In this document: positions 34,236-42,485 of the stretch, one piece after another | Layout: every line of letters starts with the position of its first letter | How positions within the stretch are numbered: position 1 is the first letter of the stretch | Source: DATBLE01 sp963719325 | GTDB lineage: Bacteria; Actinomycetota; Thermoleophilia; Gaiellales; Gaiellaceae | Direction of reading: 5' to 3' | DNA length: 64,000 bases | Assembly: GCA_963719325.1 (NCBI GenBank) | Contig: CAVRBW010000017.1 | Span: 35,689-99,688, forward strand | Position numbers and translations under genes: made by a program | Notes under the pieces: model-generated | What the model saw: the letters and a program-made list of their open reading frames with translations, nothing else | Databases searched by the model: none | Told to the model about the DNA's origin: nothing

Positions 34236-35633
34236 ATGAGCGACAGGAAGCTGATCCAGGGCGGCACCGTGATCACGGTCGACCCCGAGCTGGGCGACTT
34301 CGAGCAGGCCGATGTCCTCGTCGAGGACGGTGCGATCGCCGCTGTGGGGCCGGAGCTCGGTGTGACCGACGCGGAGGTGATCGACGCCACCGACTGCATC
34401 GTCATGCCGGGGTTCGTCGACACCCATCGGCACACGTGGCAGGCGCTGTTCAGGAACATCGCCTCCGACTGGACGCTCGCGCACTACTTCACCGGCCTGC
34501 ACGGGACGATGAGCGGTCTCTACCGGCCCGAGGACACCTACTCGGGGAACCTGATCGGGACGCTCGAGGCGCTCGAGTCGGGGATCACGACGCTGCTCGA
34601 CTGGTCGCACAACCTGAACACGCCGGATCACTCCGACGCCGCCGTCGACGCCGCCGTCGAGTCCGGCGGTCGGGTCGTCTTCGGCCACGGCGGGGGTCAC
34701 CAGCACTGGCAGCCCCCGAGCTCGCTCCCGCATCCCGCCGACGACGTCAAGCGGCTGCGAACCGGCAGGCTCTCGTCCGACGACTCGCTGGTCACCCTCT
34801 GCCTCGCACCGCGCGGCAACCAGTTCGCGACGCTGGAGGTGACCCAGCAGGACTGGCAGCTGGCCGCGGAGCTCGGACTGCGAATCTCGTGCCACTTCGG
34901 CGACGGCGAATGGGGCAGGAACCGACCCGTCGCCGCGCTTGCCGAGCTCGGCCTGCTCGGGCCGACGATGACGTTCGTCCACTGCAACACGCTCGCCGAC
35001 GACGAGCTGGCGATGATGGCCGACGCGGGCGTGACCGCCTCCATCTCGCCCGACATCGAGCTCCAGATGGGGCACGGCTGGCCCGCCACCGGCCGTCTGC
35101 TCGAGGCCGGAATCCGGCCCAGCCTGTCGATCGACGTCTGCTGCTCGAACGGCGGGCACATGTTCGGGACGATCCGCGCGACGATCGGAACCGAGCGCGG
35201 ATTCGACAACGAGCATGCTCGCGAGCGCGGAGAGGCGTCGGTCAGCGAGATGGAGCTCACCTGCCGTGACGTGCTCGAGTTCGCCACGATCGAAGGCGCG
35301 CGTGCGTGCGGCCTGGACCACAAGATCGGCTCCCTGACGCCCGGCAAGCGGGCGGACGTGATCGTCATCCGGGCGGACAGCTTCGGGATGACGCCGCTGA
35401 ACAACCCGGCCGGGCAGGTCGTGTACAACGCCCACCCGGGCCTCGTCGACACGGTTCTCGTCGACGGCAAGGTGGTCAAGAGCGGAGGAACGTTCGTGAA
35501 CGTCGACGCCGCCCACGTTCGCCGTCTCGCGATCGAGTCGCGGGACGACATCCTGCGCCGTGCGAACGGCCGGAACGGAGCGAGGATCGGCGGCGACTGG
35601 ATCCCGCAGCCCTATGCTGCGGTCGAGACCTAG
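34236..35633 (+). CDS. Amidohydrolase-family metal-dependent deaminase/chlorohydrolase
   Basis: 465 residues in the TrzN/AtzA/S-adenosylhomocysteine deaminase branch. Metal and catalytic residues are HxH in GFVDTHRHTWQALFR, His in ISCHFGDGEWG, His in TFVHCNTLADDE and Asp in SIDVCCSNGG. The closing motif is GSLTPGKRADVIVIRAD. It would deaminate or dechlorinate a heterocyclic ring. It follows the M24 gene on the same strand (70-base gap with hairpin F) and precedes the E1alpha gene by 10 bases. Confidence 0.9.
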   Translation: MSDRKLIQGGTVITVDPELGDFEQADVLVEDGAIAAVGPELGVTDAEVIDATDCIVMPGFVDTHRHTWQALFRNIASDWTLAHYFTGLHGTMSGLYRPEDTYSGNLIGTLEALESGITTLLDWSHNLNTPDHSDAAVDAAVESGGRVVFGHGGGHQHWQPPSSLPHPADDVKRLRTGRLSSDDSLVTLCLAPRGNQFATLEVTQQDWQLAAELGLRISCHFGDGEWGRNRPVAALAELGLLGPTMTFVHCNTLADDELAMMADAGVTASISPDIELQMGHGWPATGRLLEAGIRPSLSIDVCCSNGGHMFGTIRATIGTERGFDNEHARERGEASVSEMELTCRDVLEFATIEGARACGLDHKIGSLTPGKRADVIVIRADSFGMTPLNNPAGQVVYNAHPGLVDTVLVDGKVVKSGGTFVNVDAAHVRRLAIESRDDILRRANGRNGARIGGDWIPQPYAAVET

Positions 35634-35643
35634 GTCCCGGCTC

Positions 35644-36615
35644 GTGGCTGCTCCAGGGACACAGAGCGTCTCCGAGGATTTGGACTTCTCGCTCGGGCTC
35701 TACCGGCGGATGCTGCTGATCCGCCGGTTCGAGGAGCTCGTCCAGTCGCTCTTCCTGCGCGGCGAGGTCTACGGCACGACCCATCTCTGCTCGGGTCAGG
35801 AGGCGGTCTCGGTCGGTTTCGCGAGCGCGCTCGACGAGGGCGACCGCGTCGCGTGCACGTATCGAGGCCACGGGCACCTGCTGGCACGCGGCCTCTCGCC
35901 GGAGGCGCTCCTGGCGGAGCTGCTCGGCAGGGAGACGGGCGTGAACGGCGGGCGGGCGGGATCGATGAACATGGTCGACCTCGACCACGGCGTGATCGGG
36001 TGCTTCGGGATCGTCGGCGGGAGCATCGCGGCGGCGACGGGCGCGGCCCTCTCGCTCAAGGGGTCGGGGCAGGTCGCGACAGCGTTCTTCGGCGACGGTG
36101 CGACGAATCAGGCCTACTTCTTCGAGTGTCTCAACTTCGCCAAGGTCCTCTCGTTGCCCGCGCTCTTCGTCTGCGAGAACAATGGCTACGGCGAGTACAC
36201 GCCGACAGACGCGGTCACCGCCGGAACGATCATCGCGCGGGCAGAGGCGATGGACATCCATTCGGTCGTCGTCGACGGCATGGACGTCTGGGCCGTCCGC
36301 GACGCGGCCACGGCCGCTGTTGCCCGCATTCGCTCGGGCGGCGAGCCGGTCTTCGTCGAGGCCCGCACCTACCGGTTCGTCGGCCACTCCCGGAGCGATC
36401 CCGGCAAGTACCGTCCGGACGGGGAGCTCGAGGAGTGGAAGCAGCGTGACCCCTTGCTGGTCGCGGAGCGCCGCCTGACCGACGAGCACGGCGCGTCCGC
36501 CGAGCAGCTGCAGCAGGTGGCCGAGAACGTCGAGCAGGAGCTCGACCGTGCCGAGCGGGCTGCACTCGAAGCGCCCTTCCCGGAGCCGGCCGCGTACGCG
36601 GAGTTCAAGGAGTGA
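35644..36615 (+). CDS. Thiamine-diphosphate-dependent dehydrogenase E1 alpha subunit
   Basis: 323 residues. YGTTHLCSGQEAVSVGFASA and the TPP motif GDGATNQAYFFECLNFAKVL then ENNGYGEYTP are diagnostic, and RFVGHSRSDPGKYR is the phosphorylation-loop region. With E1beta (39.4 kb) and E2 (38.3 kb) it forms a 2-oxoacid or acetoin dehydrogenase complex. Its length fits AcoA and pyruvate dehydrogenase E1alpha equally. The GTG at 35644 is chosen; the frame is open further upstream but overlaps the amidohydrolase. Confidence 0.9.
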   Translation: MAAPGTQSVSEDLDFSLGLYRRMLLIRRFEELVQSLFLRGEVYGTTHLCSGQEAVSVGFASALDEGDRVACTYRGHGHLLARGLSPEALLAELLGRETGVNGGRAGSMNMVDLDHGVIGCFGIVGGSIAAATGAALSLKGSGQVATAFFGDGATNQAYFFECLNFAKVLSLPALFVCENNGYGEYTPTDAVTAGTIIARAEAMDIHSVVVDGMDVWAVRDAATAAVARIRSGGEPVFVEARTYRFVGHSRSDPGKYRPDGELEEWKQRDPLLVAERRLTDEHGASAEQLQQVAENVEQELDRAERAALEAPFPEPAAYAEFKE

Positions 36616-37352
36616 CCGACCGTCTGCACGAGCGGGCGTCGCACGCCGGTCGGTCGAAGCGAACCGACGGCGGCGAGCAGGCTGCGCGCAGGGACCCAGC
36701 CGCTGGCGCGCGCGACGAGGCTACTCTCGGCGCTCGCCTCCGGAAGGAGCGCGATCGCCGTGGCCTGACCTTGCGGGAGCTCGCCCGCCGGCTCGACGTC
36801 TCGCCGAGCCTCGTCTCCCAGATCGAGACCGGGAAGACGCAGCCCTCGGTGCGCACGCTGTATGCGATCGTCAGCGAACTCGGGGTCTCGCTGGACGAGG
36901 TGTTCAGCGCGGACGACGAGGAGTCGGAGGCCAAGGGCGCAGAGCGCCGGGCGGCACAGAGCGCCGTGCCGAGCGTGCAACCACGCGACACGGTCCCACC
37001 CCAGGGAGCCGGTCGTGTGCAGCGTGCCGAGGGACGTCAGCTGATCGATCTCGGGTCGGGCGTTCGCTGGGAGCGCCTGACGACCTGGAACGACCGAGAT
37101 GTCGACTTCCTCTACGCGATCTATGAGGCCGGGGGCTCGTCCAGCCCCGACGGCGGCCTGATGCGCCACAACGGCCGCGAGTTCGGCGTCGTGATCAGCG
37201 GCAGCCTCGGTGTCACGGTCGGGTTCGAGGACTACGTGCTCGGCCCCGGCGACTCGATCGCGTTCGACTCGAGCACGCCGCATCGCCTGCACAACGACGG
37301 CGACGAGGTCGCGACGGCGATCTGGATCGTCCTCGGCCGCCACCACGTCTAG
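36612..37352 (+). CDS. XRE-family regulator with C-terminal cupin domain
   Basis: 246 residues. The helix-turn-helix spans residues 38-95: LGARLRKERDRRGLTLRELA, RRLDVSPSLVSQIETGKTQP and VRTLYAIVSELGVSLDEVFS. A long Ala/Arg-rich linker follows, then a cupin with GGLMRHNGREFGVVISGSLG, YVLGPGDSIAFDSSTPHR and TAIWIVL. Such regulators sense a small ligand in the cupin and repress adjacent catabolic genes. The GTG overlaps the E1alpha stop by 4 bases, so it is translated with it. Confidence 0.92.
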   Translation: MTDRLHERASHAGRSKRTDGGEQAARRDPAAGARDEATLGARLRKERDRRGLTLRELARRLDVSPSLVSQIETGKTQPSVRTLYAIVSELGVSLDEVFSADDEESEAKGAERRAAQSAVPSVQPRDTVPPQGAGRVQRAEGRQLIDLGSGVRWERLTTWNDRDVDFLYAIYEAGGSSSPDGGLMRHNGREFGVVISGSLGVTVGFEDYVLGPGDSIAFDSSTPHRLHNDGDEVATAIWIVLGRHHV

Positions 37353-37384
37353 AGCACCTGTGGGTCGCCGGGCATGCGCCGACT

Positions 37385-37425
37385 GTTCACTCACCCTTGA
37401 CAACGTGGTCAGTAATTCTTACCGT
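37385..37425 (+). promoter_or_regulatory. Promoter for SDR-E2-E1beta-NmrA genes with GTTCA box
   Basis: GTTCA (37385-37389), 7 bases, TTGACA (37397-37402), 17 bases, TACCGT (37420-37425), about 42 bases before the GTG at 37467. The -35 is perfect. GTTCA spacing matches the sites before the luciferase-like gene and the first Liv operon. The preceding XRE-cupin gene is the obvious candidate regulator, by position only. Confidence 0.6.
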
Positions 37426-37466
37426 CGCCTGTACGCATGCCCTTGGTGACCGGAGGGAGCTCGACC

Positions 37467-38228
37467 GTGGACGGTCTCGACTGGGGTCTGGCCGGCAGAT
37501 CGATCGTGGTCACCGGAGCGAGCTCCGGTATCGGCGCACAGATCTCGCGCTCGCTCGGCTCAGCCGGTGCGTCGGTGGCGATGGTGGGACGCGACAGCGA
37601 GCGGCTGGGCGCCGAGGTCGCAGAGGTGGAGCGGAGGGGCGGCCGGCCGCACCCGATCACGGCCGAGCTCGAGGACCCGGACTCGGCGGAACGGATCGTC
37701 GCGGAAGCCGTGGAGGCGTTCGGCCCGATCCACGGGATGGCGCACAGCGCCAGCCTGTTCGACCCTCGATCGCTCGCGGACACGACGCTCGAGAGCTTCG
37801 AGCGTCAGATGCGCGTCAATGTCGCGATTCCACTGATGATGACCAAGGCCGCGGTGCCCCACCTCGCGGAGGGGAGCTCGATCGTGTTCTTCGCCTCGAC
37901 GATCGCCCTCGTGGGCTTTCCGGGCTGCTCCGCCTACACCGCGACGAAGGGCGCGACGACTGCGATCACCCGGGCGCTTGCCGTCGAGCTCGCTCCCTCG
38001 AAGATCCGCGTGAACGTCCTTGCGCCCGGCTACGTCCGCACGCCGATGCTGCAGCCTCATCTCGACAACATCGAGGGCTACGAGCAGTGGATCGTGGAGC
38101 GGACGCTGCAAAACCGCATCGCCGGTCCCGAAGAGCTTGCCAACAGCGTCCTCTTTCTCCTGTCGGACCTCTCCGCGTACGTCGACGGAGCAACGCTCGT
38201 CGCCGATGGTGGCTGGGTCGCGCAATAG
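37467..38228 (+). CDS. Short-chain dehydrogenase/reductase
   Basis: 253 residues. The cofactor motif is VTGASSGIGAQISR, the NNAG equivalent is HSAS (MAHSASLFD), catalytic Ser is in FFASTIALVG and YxxxK is YTATK. The HSAS replacement is seen in some SDRs. AMVGRDSER favours NADP(H). The GTG at 37467 has GGAGGGAG 10 bases upstream; longer in-frame starts exist at 37437 and 37446. It sits between E1alpha/regulator and E2, so it may produce or reduce the substrate of the dehydrogenase complex, for example an acyloin. Confidence 0.9.
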   Translation: MDGLDWGLAGRSIVVTGASSGIGAQISRSLGSAGASVAMVGRDSERLGAEVAEVERRGGRPHPITAELEDPDSAERIVAEAVEAFGPIHGMAHSASLFDPRSLADTTLESFERQMRVNVAIPLMMTKAAVPHLAEGSSIVFFASTIALVGFPGCSAYTATKGATTAITRALAVELAPSKIRVNVLAPGYVRTPMLQPHLDNIEGYEQWIVERTLQNRIAGPEELANSVLFLLSDLSAYVDGATLVADGGWVAQ

Positions 38229-38252
38229 TTTCCTGATGCAGGTCGAGCGCAC

Positions 38253-39431
38253 GTGAACCAGGTCCTTCTCGTCGACGTGGTGATGCCCCGGCTCTCCGAC
38301 CAGATGGAGGAGGCAACCGTCTCCCGCTGGCTGAAGGCTCCGGGCGAGGCAGTCGAGAAGGGCGAGCCGCTCGTCGAGGTCGAGACGGACAAGGCGACGA
38401 TGGTCTACGAGGCCGAGTTCGACGGCGTCCTCGAGGAGATCGTCGTGGGCGACGGGGCAGCGGCGGCGCTCGGGGAGGTGATCGCGCGCGCCCGAGCCGA
38501 AGGGGCCGTGCCGGCTGCGGCGCGGTCCGAGAACCGGGGACAGTCCTCAGGACGGTCCCTGCCCGAGGCGTCGCCGCGGCCGCAGCGCAACGGGAAGGAG
38601 CGGCGCCACCGGGCGACTCCGGTTGCCCGGCGGCTGGCAAGCGAGCTCGGAGTGTCCCTCGAAGGCGTCAGCGGCTCGGGGCCCGGCGGCCGCATCGTCC
38701 GCGCCGACGTGCGGAAGGCGTCGAGCGGCGGCCCGCAACCCTCAGGTACGACCGACGTGACGTTGACCCGGACGCAGCGGACGATCGCGCAGCGCATGAC
38801 CGAGTCGCGGGCGAGCATCCCTGAGTTCACGCTCGAGGCCGAGATCGACATGGAGGCCGCCGCGACGCTCCGCGACGAGTTGCGTGTGCTCGGCCGCGAG
38901 CCGCTGCCGTCCTTCAACGACCTGGTCGTGAAGGCGGCCGGCCTCGCTCTTCGTCGCCATCCGGCGCTGAACGCCAGGTACGGCGGCGACAAGATCGTCC
39001 GGCTCGGGCGCGTGAACGTGGGAATCGCGGTCGCGACGGAAGACGCGCTCTACGTGCCGACGATCGTCGATGCGGACGAGCGCTCGGTCTTCGAGATCGC
39101 CGAGCAGGCCCGGACGCTGATCGGCAAGGTCGGCGACGGAACGATTACGCTCGACGAGCTCAGCGATGGGACGTTTACGGTCTCGAATCTCGGGATGTTC
39201 GGCGTGCGCCGCTTCAACGCAGTGATCTATCCACCTCAGGCCGCGATCCTCGCCGTCGGCGAGGTCGCGCGTCGCCCGGTCGTCGACGAGCAGGGCGACA
39301 TCGTCGCCCGCTACGAGCTGGATGTCGCTCTCTCCTGCGACCACCGCGTGGTGTACGGCGCGGAGGCGGCCCGGTTCCTGCAGACGCTGCGATCCCTGCT
39401 CGAGCATCCGGTCGCCCTGGTGGCGGCCTGA
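38253..39431 (+). CDS. Dihydrolipoamide acyltransferase (E2) of 2-oxoacid/acetoin dehydrogenase
   Basis: 392 residues: one lipoyl domain with the lipoylated Lys in VETDKATMVYEAEF (about residue 49), a peripheral-subunit-binding domain (RATPVARRLASELGVSLEGV, GSGPGGRIVRADV), Ala/Pro linkers and the catalytic domain. The active-site His lies in SCDHRVVYGAEAARFL and LSDGTFTVSNLGMFG matches the core. The substrate-specific pocket cannot be read. GTG start 25 bases after the SDR; its TGA shares a base with the E1beta ATG. Confidence 0.93.
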   Translation: MNQVLLVDVVMPRLSDQMEEATVSRWLKAPGEAVEKGEPLVEVETDKATMVYEAEFDGVLEEIVVGDGAAAALGEVIARARAEGAVPAAARSENRGQSSGRSLPEASPRPQRNGKERRHRATPVARRLASELGVSLEGVSGSGPGGRIVRADVRKASSGGPQPSGTTDVTLTRTQRTIAQRMTESRASIPEFTLEAEIDMEAAATLRDELRVLGREPLPSFNDLVVKAAGLALRRHPALNARYGGDKIVRLGRVNVGIAVATEDALYVPTIVDADERSVFEIAEQARTLIGKVGDGTITLDELSDGTFTVSNLGMFGVRRFNAVIYPPQAAILAVGEVARRPVVDEQGDIVARYELDVALSCDHRVVYGAEAARFLQTLRSLLEHPVALVAA

Positions 39432-40405
39432 TGGGCGCGAACGTGGAGGTCGAGTTCCGCGAAGCGCTCCGGAGCGCGCTCGACGAGGAGCTCGCTCGCG
39501 ACGAGAACGTCATCTTCTTCGGCGAGGACGTCGCCGCCGCCGGCGGAGTGTTCGCGGTGACGCCCGGACTGTACGAAAAGTACGGCTCGGAACGCGTCTT
39601 CGATACGCCCATCTCGGAGCTCGCGATGACGGGCGCGGCCTTCGGCGCGGCGGTGACGGGCAAGCGCCCTGTGCTCGAGATCATGTTCGGCGACTTCCTC
39701 GCGCTGTCGATGGACAGCCTGATCAACCAGTCGACGAAGTACTGGTTCCTGACGCAGGGGCGGCAGAGCGCGCCGATCGTCATCCGCTCCGTCGTCGGCG
39801 CCGGCGCCCGCTTCGGCGCGATCCACTCGCAGATGCCGGTCTCCTGGCTGACCGGGATCACGGGGCTGAAGATCGTCGCGCCCTCGAACCCGGCGGATGC
39901 GAAGGGTCTGTTGAAGGCCGCGATCCGAGACGACAACCCCGTGATCTTCTTCGAGCACAAGCGGCTGTACAACGTGAAGGGGCCGGTGAACGGCGACGAG
40001 CCGACCCCGCTCGGCTCGGCCGCGGTCGTCCGCGAGGGCGACGACGTCACTCTCGTCAGCGCGATGAAGGGCGTCCACGACTCGCTCGCAGCCGCGGATC
40101 TGCTCTCCGCAGAGGGCCTTTCCGCGGAGGTGATCGACCTCCGCACGCTGCGCCCAATCGACCTCGACACCGTTCTACGGTCGGTCGAGAAGACGAACCG
40201 GATCGCGGTCGTCGAGGAGGGCCCGCTGACCGGCGGCTGGGCCGGGGAGGTGCTCGCGCTCGTCACCGAGCACGGGCTCGGCGACCTCGACGACGCCTGG
40301 CGGATCACCACCCCGAACTCGCCGATCCCGTACAGCCCGCCGCTCGAGGACGCCTTCCTGCCGGGCCCCGAGCGGATCGCTGCCGAAGTCAAGTCCCGGC
40401 CGTAG
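39431..40405 (+). CDS. Dehydrogenase E1 beta subunit (transketolase-like)
   Basis: 324 residues: FREALRSALDEELARDENVI, FGEDVAAAGGVFAVTPGLYE, DTPISELAMTGAAFGAAVTG, and the C-terminal VIDLRTLRPIDLDTVLRSVE and VVEEGPLTGG. This is the pyruvate/acetoin dehydrogenase beta pattern. Coupled to E2 by a one-base stop/start overlap. A dihydrolipoamide dehydrogenase (E3) gene is absent from the window, so the complex would borrow the housekeeping E3. Confidence 0.93.
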   Translation: MGANVEVEFREALRSALDEELARDENVIFFGEDVAAAGGVFAVTPGLYEKYGSERVFDTPISELAMTGAAFGAAVTGKRPVLEIMFGDFLALSMDSLINQSTKYWFLTQGRQSAPIVIRSVVGAGARFGAIHSQMPVSWLTGITGLKIVAPSNPADAKGLLKAAIRDDNPVIFFEHKRLYNVKGPVNGDEPTPLGSAAVVREGDDVTLVSAMKGVHDSLAAADLLSAEGLSAEVIDLRTLRPIDLDTVLRSVEKTNRIAVVEEGPLTGGWAGEVLALVTEHGLGDLDDAWRITTPNSPIPYSPPLEDAFLPGPERIAAEVKSRP

Positions 40406-40424
40406 TTCACAACGACGAGGAGGA

Positions 40425-41381
40425 ATGATGAGCGACAAGAAGGTGATCGCGGTCGTCGGTGCCACCGGCGCCCAGGGCGGAGGGCTCGCGCGCGCGATCC
40501 TGGCCGATCAAGGCGGCGAGTTCGCTGCCCGGGCGCTGACGAGAGACCCGGGCAAGGAGGCGGCGCAGGCGCTGGCGAGCGCGGGCGCGGAGGTCGTCCA
40601 GGCGGACCTGGACGACGAGGAGAGCCTCCGCCGCGCCTTCAGCGGGGCGCACGGTGCCTATTGCCTGACCAACTTCTGGGAGCATTTCTCCGCCGAGAAG
40701 GAGATCGAGCAGGCCGGCAACATGGCGCGTGCCGCGAAGGCCGCGGATGTTCACCACGTGATCTGGTCGACGCTCGAGGACACCCGCCGGTTCATTCCCC
40801 TCGACGACGAGCGGATGCCGATTCTGCAGGAGCGTTTCAAGGTGCCTCACTTCGACGCCAAGGAGGAAGCGCACGCGCTGTTCGATGGCGCGGGAGTGCC
40901 GACGACGTTCCTCTACACCGCCTTCTACTGGGAGAACTTCATCTACTTCGGCGCCGGGCCTCAGCGCGGCGAGGACGGCAAGCTCGCGCTGACCTTCCCG
41001 ATGGGCAACGCGAAGCTCCCCGGGATCGCGTCGGAGGACATCGGCAAGGTCGCCTACGCAATCTTCAAGGCAGGCGACGAGTACATCGGCAAGTCGGTGC
41101 ACATCGCGGGCGAGCACCTCAGCGGCTCGGAGCTGGCAGCCGCGTTCACGAAGGCGCTGGGCGAGGAGGTCACCTACAACGACGTCGACCCCGACGTCTT
41201 CCGGGGCTTCGGCTTCCCCGGCGCAGATGAGATGGGGAACATGTACCAGTTCAAGCGGGACTTCGAGTCCGACTATGTCGGAGCACGCGATCTGAGCAAG
41301 GTGCGTGCGTTGAACCCCGAGCTGAAGACGTTCGAGGCCTGGCTGGCGGAGAACAAGGACCGCATCCCGCTCGGAGGCTGA
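40425..41381 (+). CDS. NmrA-family NAD(P)-binding protein
   Basis: 318 residues with an atypical-SDR Rossmann fold: VIAVVGATGAQGGGLARAIL, ALTRDPGKEAAQALASAGAE, HVIWSTLEDTRRF and TFLYTAFYWENFIYFG. NmrA-like proteins sense redox state or act as reductases; the YxxxK pair is not evident, favouring sensing or an unusual reductase. GAGGAGG lies just before the ATG, 20 bases after E1beta. A 12-bp stem terminator follows. Confidence 0.87.
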   Translation: MMSDKKVIAVVGATGAQGGGLARAILADQGGEFAARALTRDPGKEAAQALASAGAEVVQADLDDEESLRRAFSGAHGAYCLTNFWEHFSAEKEIEQAGNMARAAKAADVHHVIWSTLEDTRRFIPLDDERMPILQERFKVPHFDAKEEAHALFDGAGVPTTFLYTAFYWENFIYFGAGPQRGEDGKLALTFPMGNAKLPGIASEDIGKVAYAIFKAGDEYIGKSVHIAGEHLSGSELAAAFTKALGEEVTYNDVDPDVFRGFGFPGADEMGNMYQFKRDFESDYVGARDLSKVRALNPELKTFEAWLAENKDRIPLGG

Positions 41382-41396
41382 AGGTCGACTTCGCGG

Positions 41397-41429
41397 TCCG
41401 CCGGGCGCCGACTATGCGCGCCCGGCGGA
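41397..41429. terminator. Bidirectional terminator between NmrA and ribose-type ABC permease genes
   Basis: TCCGCCGGGCGC (41397-41408) pairs with GCGCCCGGCGGA (41418-41429) over 12 bp around a 9-base loop. It lies 15 bases after the NmrA stop, and the right arm encodes the last residues of the convergent permease gene (stop 41412). Confidence 0.7.
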
Positions 41430-42485
41430 TTCGCCGAATCGACGTGCCGACATATTTCGCCATGTGATTCGAAGGCGGCCGAGCAGCTCAGGCGCCTGGT
41501 AGACGATCAGGGCGAGCAGGGTGAGGGCTCCGATCGAGATCTGCGGCAGGGCGTCGCTCCACTCGCGCAGAAATCCAGGCAGGATGTTCGGCAGGGGCAG
41601 GACGTTGATGATCAGGGACAGGAAGACAGCCCCGAATACTGCCCCGACGAACGAACCGCGCCCGCCGGCGAGGCTGGCCCCGCCCAGCACCGCGGCGGCG
41701 ATGCTCGTGAGCGCATAGCCGGAGCCGGTTCGGGCGTCGCCGATTCCGACCTGCGCGGCGAGGAAGAAACCAGCGATGGTCGCCATCAGCGACGAGAGCA
41801 GGAAGGCTCTCCAGTTGATTCGCTCGGATCGAGCGCCGAGGCGCCGGGCCGACTCCTCGTCCAGGCCCACTGCGCGCGTCGTGAGACCGCTCGATGTTCG
41901 GTAGAGCCAGAGGTCTCCGAGCGCGGCGAGGACCACCACGCCGATGAAGGCGACGGGGACGAAGCCCCAACTCGTGTTGAGCGCGTCGGTGATGTCGATG
42001 TTGATCTCGCCGCCCGGAACCGGGCGCAGCCTGAGCGACAGGCCCTGCAGGACGCTGAGCGTCGCGATCGTCGCGATGATCGACGGAAGGCCGACGCGGC
42101 GAACGAGTCCTGCGTTCACCAACCCGACCGCGAGCCCGATGCCGACCAGCGCCAGGGAGCCGACGACCAGCACGAAAACGGAGGCCGTCGACGTCAGCCA
42201 GTACGACGCGGTGCAGACGGTCAGCGTCATGAGGGCTCCGACCGAGACGTCGAATCCGCCGACCATCAGGACGCAGGCTTGGCCCATCGCCACGAGGGCG
42301 AGCGGTAGGGCCCCGCTCGACCCGAACAACGTGTTGAGGTTGTACTCGGAGAGGAAGTCGGGCGAACGCGCGGAGGCGTAGGCCCCGACCGCAAACATCA
42401 GCACGGCCATCGACGCGAGCGGCAGCCAGCCGGGAACCTTTCGGGGGGGACGCGCGATCCCGGCCGTCGCGGGCGCCTCAGCCAT
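41412..42485 (-). CDS. Ribose-type ABC transporter permease (RbsC family)
   Basis: 357 residues, about ten spans, with the BPD_transp_2 landmarks LPLALVAMGQACVLMVGGFD (then VSVGALMTLT), GLPSIIATIATLSVLQGLSL and AVGLDEESARRLGARSERIN, plus AAAVLGGASLAGGRGSFVGA. The ATG at 42485 overlaps the ATPase gene stop by 8 bases. It is the last gene of a five-gene minus-strand operon and forms the heterodimeric channel with the permease at 45.3 kb. Confidence 0.92.
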   Translation of the reverse strand: MAEAPATAGIARPPRKVPGWLPLASMAVLMFAVGAYASARSPDFLSEYNLNTLFGSSGALPLALVAMGQACVLMVGGFDVSVGALMTLTVCTASYWLTSTASVFVLVVGSLALVGIGLAVGLVNAGLVRRVGLPSIIATIATLSVLQGLSLRLRPVPGGEINIDITDALNTSWGFVPVAFIGVVVLAALGDLWLYRTSSGLTTRAVGLDEESARRLGARSERINWRAFLLSSLMATIAGFFLAAQVGIGDARTGSGYALTSIAAAVLGGASLAGGRGSFVGAVFGAVFLSLIINVLPLPNILPGFLREWSDALPQISIGALTLLALIVYQAPELLGRLRITWRNMSARRFGESAGRA

